16,837 nucleotides of DNA from Euryarchaeota archaeon UBA128 (GCA_002496955.1 DALZ01000089.1:1-16837); one strand, 5' to 3'. Numbered from the stretch's first letter, positions 7,438-13,819 are shown. A program made the numbers and translations. Notes: a model not told the origin generated them from the sequence alone.

Positions 7438-7457
7438 TGTTATTTGCTCAAATAACA
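7438..7457. promoter_or_regulatory. 20-bp near-perfect palindrome, probable operator for the surface-protein gene
   Basis: TGTTATTTG (7438-7446) and CAAATAACA (7449-7457) are exact reverse complements separated by only CT. The palindrome lies 16 bp upstream of the minus-strand TTG start and about 105 bp upstream of plsC, within the 141-bp divergent gap. With two-base spacing it is better read as a DNA site for a dimeric regulator than as an RNA hairpin. It would overlap the TATA/initiation region of the surface-protein promoter. The structure is directly visible; the regulator is unknown. Confidence 0.55.
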
Positions 7458-7562
7458 TGTTTTTGATACTTCGTATTTCGTTCTGAATGATTGATTAACA
7501 AAATGGGACAATGCAACTAAATTCAAAGTAACTATCAAAGAGTCAACCATATTACATAGTTT

Positions 7563-8351
7563 ATGGACAAACAACCCGACCCTGTTGAACATGCATGGCA
7601 GTTGTTGGAGAAGCATTGGAAAATCCAACCACGCAATGGGGGGATTTCCTACACACCCGGATACTCTATGATTAGGTTTATTTTTTCGCCGATAATTCGT
7701 GGTTTGGCAAGAATCAGAGCCTCTGGGGCAGAGCATATTCCAGGTCATGGTCCGACAATTCTTGCAGCAAATCATCTGTCGCACGTCGACCCAATACTTG
7801 TCATAGCATCATCTCGAAGAAAAGTACATTATCTTGCTAAAGACGCACATTTCAAGAATTTTTTTCTAAGATTATTTATGAATCTAACCGGACAGATAGA
7901 GACCCACAGAGAAGAAGGGGGGGATGAGGCTCTCGCAGCAGCTGCCGATGTTTTAGTAGATAATGCAGCCTTGGGAATTTTTCCAGAGGGGACTAGATCG
8001 AAACGAACAGAAAAACCATACTTGCTACCGGGAAAAACCGGTATTGCTCGCTTAGCGGCATCGTTTCCTACCGCTAAAGTAATTCCAATTGCCCTAGTTG
8101 GTACAAGAGAAATGATGTCGCCACAAAAAGATAAATTTCCAAAATTCTGGCGCTCCGTAGAGGTTAATTATGGTCGTTCAATAACTTGGTTTGAGTGGTT
8201 AGTTAATGATAAAGGTGGGGCGATGACTGCCAATAAAATCACTCAGATATCCAAATTAGAGGAACACGAAATAAAAACGGAAATAGCCAAACTATATCGC
8301 AAATTTACTGACCAGTTAATGCAGAGTATGACCTCCTTAGGCGCCCCTTGA
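7563..8351 (+). CDS. plsC: 1-acyl-glycerol-phosphate acyltransferase (PlsC/LPLAT family)
   Basis: LPLAT enzymes move an acyl chain onto lysophosphatidic acid or related acceptors at the membrane. The 262-residue protein has the four family blocks: NHLSHVDP with catalytic His71 and Asp76 (H-x4-D), a basic segment near 109-116 (TGQIETHR), FPEGTRSKR at 140-148, and the VIPIALVG strand at 173-180. Residues 36-55 (MIRFIFSPIIRGLARIRASG) could be a membrane-associating helix. In bacteria this step makes ester-linked phospholipid, which canonical archaea do not use. Such genes are known in some marine euryarchaea, where their role is debated. It is first in a tight plus-strand group with thyA and folA. 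The substrate cannot be read from the sequence. Confidence 0.9.
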   Translation: MDKQPDPVEHAWQLLEKHWKIQPRNGGISYTPGYSMIRFIFSPIIRGLARIRASGAEHIPGHGPTILAANHLSHVDPILVIASSRRKVHYLAKDAHFKNFFLRLFMNLTGQIETHREEGGDEALAAAADVLVDNAALGIFPEGTRSKRTEKPYLLPGKTGIARLAASFPTAKVIPIALVGTREMMSPQKDKFPKFWRSVEVNYGRSITWFEWLVNDKGGAMTANKITQISKLEEHEIKTEIAKLYRKFTDQLMQSMTSLGAP

Positions 8352-8410
8352 TTTTTGACTGCCAAGACAATTATCAAAGACTGGCTACAGTTAGTCGGCA
8401 CGGTGATAGT

Positions 8411-9205
8411 GTGGAAGAGTATCTCAACCTGATGCGGAGAATTCTCGAGGAAGGAGAACAGAAAGGGGACCGAACCGGAACAGGAACGTTATCTGTATTT
8501 GGACACCAAATGAGATTCAATTTACAGGATGGGTTTCCAATGGTAACAACCAAGAAATTGCACCTAAAATCAATTGTTTACGAATTATTATGGTTTTTAA
8601 AAGGCGACACCAATGTAGGATATCTTCAAGAAAACGGGGTAAGAATATGGAATGAATGGGCTGATGAGAATGGTGACTTAGGCCCGGTATATGGCAAACA
8701 ATGGCGACAATGGGAAGCAAAAGATGGTCGAATAATCGATCAGGTAGAAGCTGCTATTGCGATGATTAGAACCAACCCCAACAGTAGAAGAATCATTGTC
8801 TCAGCATGGAATGTTGGCGAACTGGACCAGATGGCACTGATGCCTTGTCATGCTTTTTTCCAGTTTCATGTTGCGAACGGCAAACTCAATTGCCAACTTT
8901 ATCAAAGAAGTGCTGATGTGTTCCTAGGCGTGCCCTTCAACATTGCCTCATACGCACTTCTAACTCACATGATGGCACAAATCTGTGACTTGAAACCCGG
9001 TGTGTTTGTCCATACTATTGGCGATGCCCATCTGTACAACAATCATCTCGAGCAGGCAAGACTTCAGGTAAGCAGAACACCACTGAAACTCCCAACTCTC
9101 AGACTCAACCCTAATATTAGGAAAATCGACGACTTCAAATTTGAAGACATCGAGATCCTAGATTACCAACATCACCCACACATTTCTGCTCCAATCTCAA
9201 TTTGA
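8411..9205 (+). CDS. thyA: Thymidylate synthase ThyA (bacterial type)
   Basis: ThyA methylates dUMP to dTMP using methylenetetrahydrofolate and releases dihydrofolate. From GTG 8411 the protein is 264 residues, the length of E. coli ThyA. The numbering is collinear, placing the catalytic Cys at 146 (LMPCHAF) and the phosphate-binding Arg at 21 (GDRTGTGT). Blocks such as FGHQMRFNLQDGFP, WADENGDLGPVYGKQWR and SRRIIVSAWNVGELD are nearly identical to the enterobacterial enzyme. The frame could open earlier, at TTG 8348 overlapping the plsC stop, adding 21 residues that do not resemble the family; I prefer GTG 8411. The stop overlaps a possible upstream start of folA. The strong match to bacterial ThyA in an archaeal context suggests lateral transfer. 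Confidence 0.94.
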   Translation: MEEYLNLMRRILEEGEQKGDRTGTGTLSVFGHQMRFNLQDGFPMVTTKKLHLKSIVYELLWFLKGDTNVGYLQENGVRIWNEWADENGDLGPVYGKQWRQWEAKDGRIIDQVEAAIAMIRTNPNSRRIIVSAWNVGELDQMALMPCHAFFQFHVANGKLNCQLYQRSADVFLGVPFNIASYALLTHMMAQICDLKPGVFVHTIGDAHLYNNHLEQARLQVSRTPLKLPTLRLNPNIRKIDDFKFEDIEILDYQHHPHISAPISI

Positions 9206-9213
9206 GTGATCTT

Positions 9214-9687
9214 ATGCTGACAATGATATTCGCATGTGACCTTGATAACGCCATTGGCAAAAATGGTGATTTGCCATGGCGTCAATCAACAGACCTTCAA
9301 CATTTCAAACAAATTACCATCGGGGGAACAATCGTAATGGGAAGGAAAACATGGGATAGTCTTCCGGGAGTGTTACCTAATCGTCGACACCTAGTTATGT
9401 CTAGAAATAATCTCGATGCTGTCGAAACGATAACTTTTGATGGGGTATTAAAGTTGAGTGAAACCGACGAGATTTTCATAATTGGTGGTGGTGAAATCTA
9501 CTCACTGTTTTTACCGCACGCTGATAAAATACATCGAACAATTATTCATTGTAAAGTCAATAATGCGGACACCTACGCACCAATGATTGATTATGAGGAG
9601 TTTATCGTTAAGAATTCAAAATTTGTGGAGAAATCTGCTCGGGATGACCATGACATGACGTTTGAGTTACTGGTAAGAATTGATTAA
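9214..9687 (+). CDS. folA: Dihydrofolate reductase
   Basis: DHFR reduces the dihydrofolate made by ThyA back to tetrahydrofolate with NADPH. Taking ATG 9214 gives 157 residues (E. coli has 159) and puts Trp22, the acidic catalytic residue Asp27 and Phe31 at their E. coli numbers (DLPWRQSTDLQHF). The NADPH-binding pieces are visible: VMGRKTWDSLP near residues 41-51, LVMSRN near 60-65, and FIIGGGEIYSLFLP near 88-101. A TTG at 9202, overlapping the thyA stop, is in frame, but the four residues it adds are not family-like. The order plsC-thyA-folA with very short spacing indicates one transcript. The stop abuts that of the convergent MazG-like gene. Confidence 0.94.
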   Translation: MLTMIFACDLDNAIGKNGDLPWRQSTDLQHFKQITIGGTIVMGRKTWDSLPGVLPNRRHLVMSRNNLDAVETITFDGVLKLSETDEIFIIGGGEIYSLFLPHADKIHRTIIHCKVNNADTYAPMIDYEEFIVKNSKFVEKSARDDHDMTFELLVRID

Positions 9688-10059
9688 TTATTCCTTAATA
9701 TTATACTCTGTTACCCTTACACCTAGTCTACCGGTAAGTGCCTTTCTTTGCATTATGCGATGATATTTTTTCTCGAACGCTGCTTTCAAATCAAGCTTCA
9801 TGGCAATTGAATGGCCCATTAACAGAATCAGAACATCTGCCATTTCCTCTGCGCATTCTTCAATCGGCTTACCCTTGGTAATTGCCGCTGATAATTCCCC
9901 TAATTCTTCAACAGTTAATGCGATTCTGTAGCCCATATCATGACCATTTTTACCTGCAAAGTCATGCTTGTGATGGAACTCCGCTACTTTTTTCATCATA
10001 ATCTCCCATTCATCTTTCGGGACATGGGACACCCAATCAAGTACTGACATTCCTTCCAT
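9688..10059 (-). CDS. MazG-like all-alpha nucleotide pyrophosphohydrolase
   Basis: This is a compact 123-residue member of the all-alpha NTP pyrophosphatase superfamily (MazG, dimeric dUTPase, HisE). The magnesium-binding signature is complete: Glu51-Glu52-x2-Glu55 (VEELGELSAA) and Glu72-x2-Asp75 (EEMADVLILL), followed by a helix ending KKYHRIMQRKA. Such proteins hydrolyse NTPs or non-canonical dNTPs to monophosphates and pyrophosphate; the substrate cannot be read here. Its stop touches folA's stop from the other strand. On its own strand it is last after eS1 and the nucleoside phosphorylase, consistent with nucleotide housekeeping. Met4 is an alternative start. Confidence 0.88.
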   Translation of the reverse strand: MEGMSVLDWVSHVPKDEWEIMMKKVAEFHHKHDFAGKNGHDMGYRIALTVEELGELSAAITKGKPIEECAEEMADVLILLMGHSIAMKLDLKAAFEKKYHRIMQRKALTGRLGVRVTEYNIKE

Positions 10060-10096
10060 GAAGGCGACTTTGTGCAGACAAGGAATATACCTTTCC

Positions 10097-10897
10097 TTAG
10101 AACTGCAATAGTCTTAGTACGCTTAGAATAACAGGGTTTAGCCGATCATTGGCTTGAGATGCCACTAAGTTATGCGATAATTCGGCGCTGGGATCTCCTG
10201 GTTCTCGTCCAGCTGCCCAGTTTGATGAAATACAAATTGCCGAGTATGGTATCATGATTTCATTGGCTAACTTAACCTCCCTTGCCATAGTCATACCAAC
10301 CATATGACCTCCTAACTTATCGATTGCATCTACTTCTGCTCGTGTTTCAAAATGAGGGCCTTGAGCAAGCCAGTACGTGTAATACATCTTTTCTGAGTCA
10401 TCAAAACCCTGAGCATCTCGAAGGCTCTTCTCAATCATACTGTTTAATTCACGGGAAAATGGTTCGGTTACGGAAGTGAATACGGCAAACGTATCATTGT
10501 AACTTGTTGCGACACCTGTGAAGTCAATGTATTGATCAGCGAGACCCACTTTCCCCGGTGGAAAGTCTGCTGCAAGTGTACCGATTGAACAAACCGAAAT
10601 AATAACCTCACAAGCAGAATTTTGCAAAGCCTTGATATTTGCTTTATGATTTATCATGTGCGGTGGTTTGTTGGCACTTCCATTATTGTGATGACGCTGT
10701 AGGAAGACCAATTCCTTTTGTTTGCCTTGGCAATTGACAGTAATGCACTTGAGTGGAACATTACCAAATTCAGTATCAACTGTGACTTCATCACTCCGTA
10801 TGACACTGATTTGGAGTTGTTCTAGTTCAGAACGATAGTCCGACTCTAAATTGATTGACACTAACCCAGTACCGCCGATTATGCCGATTCGGTCCAT
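10097..10897 (-). CDS. Methylthioadenosine/methylthioinosine phosphorylase-type purine nucleoside phosphorylase
   Basis: The 266-residue protein belongs to the PNP/MTAP family, which splits (methylthio)purine nucleosides with phosphate. Visible motifs are IGIIGGTGL at 4-12 (phosphate loop), the LQRHHNNGSANKPPHMINHKANI region at 66-88, PPGKVGLADQYIDFT at 113-127, GPHFETRAE at 180-188 and HMVGMTMAREVKLANE at 198-213. At the base-recognition position human MTAP has Asp220, while 6-oxopurine enzymes have Asn; here the motif is SSNWAAG with Asn226. This hints at methylthioinosine, inosine or guanosine rather than MTA, as in archaea that deaminate MTA first. It also departs from the usual RHG with RHH (68-70). 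It lies between eS1 (21 bp upstream) and the MazG-like gene (37 bp downstream). Confidence 0.88.
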   Translation of the reverse strand: MDRIGIIGGTGLVSINLESDYRSELEQLQISVIRSDEVTVDTEFGNVPLKCITVNCQGKQKELVFLQRHHNNGSANKPPHMINHKANIKALQNSACEVIISVCSIGTLAADFPPGKVGLADQYIDFTGVATSYNDTFAVFTSVTEPFSRELNSMIEKSLRDAQGFDDSEKMYYTYWLAQGPHFETRAEVDAIDKLGGHMVGMTMAREVKLANEIMIPYSAICISSNWAAGREPGDPSAELSHNLVASQANDRLNPVILSVLRLLQF

Positions 10898-10918
10898 ATG
10901 CCGAACACCTCGATTTGA

Positions 10919-11887
10919 TTATTCTTGGAGTCTGGCAATTAATTCCGCTTTTTTGCCGGAGACAGGCTTTCCTGCTGCTTTCAATTGCTCTTTCAATTCA
11001 GCTACAGTCATGCTTGAGTAATCAACATCTTGAGCATCGGCAGCAGCATCTTCTGAAATTGATTCCACCTGTTCTGATACTTCCTCCGACTCGGTGTCGT
11101 TCAAAGGTTCGATTTTTTCGGATTCCGGTTCCATTGCTTCAGCAGCATCTAAAATTGATGGAGATTCTTCTTCTTCCATTGCAGCAGCAAGCGCAGCGGC
11201 CTTTTTAGCCTTGACTTCGGCAGCAATTCTTGCTTCTTCGGCATGGATTTCATCAAGTGTGGGACCTTTTTCTGTGACCACTCCAGATTGCAAAAGTTGG
11301 CTCTTTCTAATCGAGACGGACTTGATTGGATAAACAGGCTTCACAGCCTTTCTGATGTCTTCTTCGAGTTCTCCACCAAGAATAGACTCTTGCAACTTTG
11401 CGTAGGTATTTTTGGCTGCATAGCCTAAGAGTAAGTCTCTCGTTTTCGAGCGCATTGCTTGCTTTACAGATGTTTGGACTCGCTTTTGGGTTATAATTAG
11501 AGGTTTTAATCTAACCAGATATCCATCGGTTGTTACAACATCAACGACATCATCAATCTTCCCGCGATAACGCCTTATTTGTCGACGTGTGTGGTCAGTC
11601 TGGTGGTGATGTCCAATAAATGTCGTGAGCGCATCTTGCCCAACACATTCGTCTACTCTAAATCGCAGTATTACATGCATCTTGGTGAAATCACCGTTGA
11701 ATTCTTGCAGGGTCATTTCGTAGACCCTACCCATTATGTGGTCATCTGACTCACCGATTGTTTCACCGATATGCTTGAAGTCCCAAGGGTGGCGTGGTGC
11801 CCTGATGGTATACCATCGTTTCATCTTCCATTTATCACGCTGTTTTCGTGCTGCCGCACGCGCCTTTGCACTCACTTTTTTTGCCAT
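10919..11887 (-). CDS. rps3ae: Ribosomal protein eS1 (S3ae) with a C-terminal SAP domain
   Basis: Archaeal/eukaryal eS1 sits on the small-subunit platform near the mRNA exit. Residues 1 to about 205, counted from ATG 11887, carry the S3ae fold: basic N-terminus, KRWYTIRAPRHPW, RVYEMTLQEFNGDF, and the FIGHHHQTDHTRRQIRRYRGKID block. A low-complexity linker of about 80 residues follows, first Ala/Glu/Lys-rich and then strongly acidic. The last 33 residues (about 290-322, encoded by roughly 10919-11020) form a SAP-type helix-loop-helix, SSMTVAELKEQLKAAGKPVSG then KKAELIARL. SAP motifs usually bind nucleic acid and are not a standard part of eS1, so total length (322) exceeds the usual 200-225. 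ATG 11887 is preferred to the in-frame TTG at 11896. It is first in an eS1-phosphorylase-MazG operon. Confidence 0.95.
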   Translation of the reverse strand: MAKKVSAKARAAARKQRDKWKMKRWYTIRAPRHPWDFKHIGETIGESDDHIMGRVYEMTLQEFNGDFTKMHVILRFRVDECVGQDALTTFIGHHHQTDHTRRQIRRYRGKIDDVVDVVTTDGYLVRLKPLIITQKRVQTSVKQAMRSKTRDLLLGYAAKNTYAKLQESILGGELEEDIRKAVKPVYPIKSVSIRKSQLLQSGVVTEKGPTLDEIHAEEARIAAEVKAKKAAALAAAMEEEESPSILDAAEAMEPESEKIEPLNDTESEEVSEQVESISEDAAADAQDVDYSSMTVAELKEQLKAAGKPVSGKKAELIARLQE

Positions 11888-11960
11888 CGGTATCAACTCG
11901 GTTAGTCTTGCGGGGGCTACCCCACTTGCAGGTTGCCGACATACCCCCCCTATTTGAAAG

Positions 11961-12005
11961 ACCCTGTTGAGGGTGCTGAGGTTATTTCCTGATTGACAAA
12001 CCTCA
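11961..12005. promoter_or_regulatory. Two adjacent inverted repeats in the eS1 / COG1325 divergent gap
   Basis: ACCCT-GTTG-AGGGT (11961-11974) is a five-pair hairpin with a four-base loop. Three bases on, TGAGGTT (11977-11983) is matched by AACCTCA (11999-12005) across a 15-bp spacer. Both lie in the 143-bp region between the eS1 start and the COG1325 start. A TATA-like TTTCAAATA on the minus strand (about 11950-11958) could serve eS1, which would put the repeats upstream of its promoter as binding sites. Alternatively, they could fold in a longer leader RNA. The repeats are seen; their roles are inferred. Confidence 0.35.
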
Positions 12006-12030
12006 TGAACAACAATACCAACCGTCTACC

Positions 12031-12453
12031 ATGGCCATTCACCACATTAATTGTCGAGCCACGGCCAGCGGACTGGATAACCTAGCAGCGATTTTCGACT
12101 CTATGGCGTGGCTGTCTGGTGACAAAGACCAAATCATGGTTGACCAAACTACTTCGTATCACGGTTCTATCATAAACATTGTAACAGTAAAAATAGAAAA
12201 AAATCGCCAAATTAAACAATTCACTGAAAAGTTAAGGCTTGGGGATCTGGACCAGATTATTCAGGGCATTTCTGAAAGAATTGATGACAGCAATACACTA
12301 CACCTGAGATTATGTTTAGACTCCCTAGTCAATCAGCAGATTGAATTTATTACTTCAAATAAAAAAAGCGTAAAATGCACTATGAAAATTAAGGTCTATC
12401 CCGGCCAAGACCCTATCGATAACATTACACAGTATCTGTCGGGCCAGCATTGA
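12031..12453 (+). CDS. COG1325-family predicted exosome-associated RNA-binding protein
   Basis: The 140-residue protein matches the archaeal COG1325/DUF54 family, described as dsRBD-like RNA-binding proteins found near exosome and ribosomal genes. Supporting pieces are the N-terminal IHHINCRATASGLDNLAAIF (about 3-22), the SYHGSIINIVTVKI strand pair (about 42-55) in the place of the family's HGNPI-type motif, TLHLRLCLDSLVNQQIEF (about 89-106) where members usually have an LYIRFDKQ-type segment, and a final strand MKIKVYPGQDP. The match is recognisable, but the KQ residues typical of the family are replaced by LD. The start ATG overlaps CCATGG and has no Shine-Dalgarno sequence. It is divergent from eS1 and 77 bp upstream of the ferredoxin gene. 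Confidence 0.75.
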   Translation: MAIHHINCRATASGLDNLAAIFDSMAWLSGDKDQIMVDQTTSYHGSIINIVTVKIEKNRQIKQFTEKLRLGDLDQIIQGISERIDDSNTLHLRLCLDSLVNQQIEFITSNKKSVKCTMKIKVYPGQDPIDNITQYLSGQH

Positions 12454-12519
12454 GATACTAAGTATATTCAGATGTGGTAAATCACAAGAGGTTAAGTATC
12501 CCTAATTAGCGCCTACAAT

Positions 12520-12525
12520 GGGGAG
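12520..12525 (+). promoter_or_regulatory. Ribosome-binding site deciding the TTG start of the ferredoxin
   Basis: GGGGAG lies five bases before TTG 12531. The nearby ATG 12538 is followed directly by a stop, and ATG 12518 is out of frame. The TTG is therefore the only start that gives the conserved N-terminus PHVVT. Confidence 0.5.
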
Positions 12526-12530
12526 ATACA

Positions 12531-12812
12531 TTGCCGCATGTAGTTACTTCATCGTGTGTTAATCACAAGTTTCAGGATTGTGTGGCTGTCTGCCCTGTTG
12601 ACGCCTTCAGAGAAGCACACACTTACCTTGTTATCGACCCTGAAGAATGCATAGATTGTGGCGCATGCGCTACAGAATGCCCTGTTGAGGCAATTTACCT
12701 AGATGATAATGTTCCATTAAATGAAATCGAGTGGATTGACAGAAATGCAAATGAGTCGATAGACTCAGATGTTGCTAATGGCGGCTCGCCGATACTTGGA
12801 AAATTAAGGTAG
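12531..12812 (+). CDS. fdxA: Ferredoxin, FdxA-like [3Fe-4S][4Fe-4S] type
   Basis: A 93-residue electron carrier resembling bacterial seven-iron ferredoxins such as Azotobacter FdI (AFVVTDNCIKCKYTDC...). The N-terminal site has Cys9, Cys17 and Cys21 (SCVNHKFQDCVAVCPVD) and the second has Cys40-x2-Cys43-x2-Cys46-x3-Cys50 (CIDCGACATECPVEAI). The cysteine that would complete a 4Fe site in a plain C-x2-C motif is His12. In FdI the equivalent Cys11 is not a ligand, so one [3Fe-4S] and one [4Fe-4S] cluster are expected. The tail after residue 60 is acidic and shorter than FdI's. The start is TTG, supported by GGGGAG. The stop overlaps the pdxS Shine-Dalgarno sequence, so the two genes are probably co-translated. 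Its redox partner is not evident. Confidence 0.9.
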   Translation: MPHVVTSSCVNHKFQDCVAVCPVDAFREAHTYLVIDPEECIDCGACATECPVEAIYLDDNVPLNEIEWIDRNANESIDSDVANGGSPILGKLR

Positions 12813-12815
12813 GAG
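12811..12815 (+). promoter_or_regulatory. Ribosome-binding site of pdxS inside the ferredoxin stop region
   Basis: AGGAG overlaps the last two bases of the ferredoxin TAG stop and sits eight bases before the pdxS ATG at 12824. This supports translational coupling of the two genes. Confidence 0.55.
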
Positions 12816-12823
12816 TAGATATT

Positions 12824-13816
12824 ATGGGTGATTTGGATTTTAATAAATTTCGTGGCGGTAGTGAGTTATTGAAGCGAGGTTTTGCAAGAATGCAGCAAGG
12901 CGGCGTGATAATGGATGTTGTTGACCCGGAACAAGCCGCCGTTGCTGAAGATGCCGGTGCTGTTGCGGTCATGGCTCTGGAGAGAGTCCCTGCCGACATC
13001 AGAAAACAAGGCGGCGTTGCGCGCATGAGTCATCCGGACATGATTCAGGGGATTCTAGACTGCACATCTATTCCAGTCATGGCCAAATCAAGGATTGGCC
13101 ACGAAGGTGAATCCCGAGTTCTCGAGTCCATGGGTGTCGATATGATTGATGAATCCGAGGTTTTAACCCCAGCAGACCCATACTTTCACATCAATAAAAA
13201 GGATTTTGAAATACCATTTGTTTGTGGAGCAACCGAACTTTCAGAAGCAGTGCGTCGAATATACGAAGGTGCAGCCATGATTAGAACCAAAGGTGAGGCT
13301 GGCACAGGCAATGTAGTTGCAGCCGTCACACATGCGAGAATAATCGACCAAGAAATTAAACAACTAAAAAATCTTGATGAAGACAAGTTATCCATTGCTG
13401 CGGATTCAATAATATCCAGATACAGTGTGCTAGCAGAGCAATCATCGCTACCCGGAACTCACGATGTTACGCCGTTTGGCCCAATAGATGATACAATGCA
13501 TTCTGAGGTTGTCGAAATTCTAAAAGAGGTAAAATCGATACAAAGACTCCCAGTAGTGACATTCTCTGCCGGAGGTATTGCTACACCAGCTGACGCCTCA
13601 CTAATGATGAGGATGGGAATGGATGGAGTGTTTGTCGGTTCTGGCATATTCAAGTCAGATGACCCAAAAACTATGGCAGATGCCATAGTTCTCGCTACAG
13701 CGCATTACGACGACGGAGCCAAGGTAGCTGAAGCAATGGCCATGACGCAAGGCGACCCCATGAAAGGGGATGAGTTGGAAACGCTCGAAGTCCGATTGGA
13801 CCAACGGGGATGGTGA
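12824..13816 (+). CDS. pdxS: Pyridoxal 5'-phosphate synthase subunit PdxS
   Basis: PdxS makes PLP from ribose 5-phosphate, glyceraldehyde 3-phosphate and ammonia, the last supplied by the glutaminase PdxT. The 330-residue TIM-barrel protein has GGVIMDVVDPEQAAVAEDAG (26-45, with the active-site Asp31), the first catalytic lysine Lys88 in MAKSRIGH, Lys156 in IRTKGEAGTG, and FSAGGIATPADA in the phosphate-binding region. Compared with bacterial PdxS (about 290-295 residues) it is longer by an insertion around 180-235 (LDEDKLSIAADSII ... DVTPFGPIDD); archaeal PdxS proteins are often extended there. pdxT is not in the window. It lies 11 bp after the ferredoxin gene and ends 3 bp from a convergent small gene. 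Confidence 0.97.
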   Translation: MGDLDFNKFRGGSELLKRGFARMQQGGVIMDVVDPEQAAVAEDAGAVAVMALERVPADIRKQGGVARMSHPDMIQGILDCTSIPVMAKSRIGHEGESRVLESMGVDMIDESEVLTPADPYFHINKKDFEIPFVCGATELSEAVRRIYEGAAMIRTKGEAGTGNVVAAVTHARIIDQEIKQLKNLDEDKLSIAADSIISRYSVLAEQSSLPGTHDVTPFGPIDDTMHSEVVEILKEVKSIQRLPVVTFSAGGIATPADASLMMRMGMDGVFVGSGIFKSDDPKTMADAIVLATAHYDDGAKVAEAMAMTQGDPMKGDELETLEVRLDQRGW

Positions 13817-13819
13817 GGT

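Noticed and set aside
7440..7784. 114-codon minus-strand frame covering the intergenic gap and the plsC start
   Set aside because: It overlaps the well-supported plsC gene, has a Cys/Arg-rich composition typical of an antisense shadow, and would bury the palindrome and promoter region.
8348..8410. TTG start that would extend ThyA by 21 residues and overlap the plsC stop
   Set aside because: The extension has no counterpart in the family, whereas GTG 8411 restores exact E. coli length and numbering (Cys146).
9202..9213. TTG start for FolA overlapping the thyA stop
   Set aside because: ATG 9214 gives collinear DHFR numbering (Trp22, Asp27); the four extra residues are not family-like. The overlap cannot be strictly excluded.
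11944..11950. Run of seven C bases near 11944-11950
   Set aside because: A single short homopolymer in an intergenic region; no repeat unit or associated gene, and possibly a sequencing-sensitive site rather than a signal.
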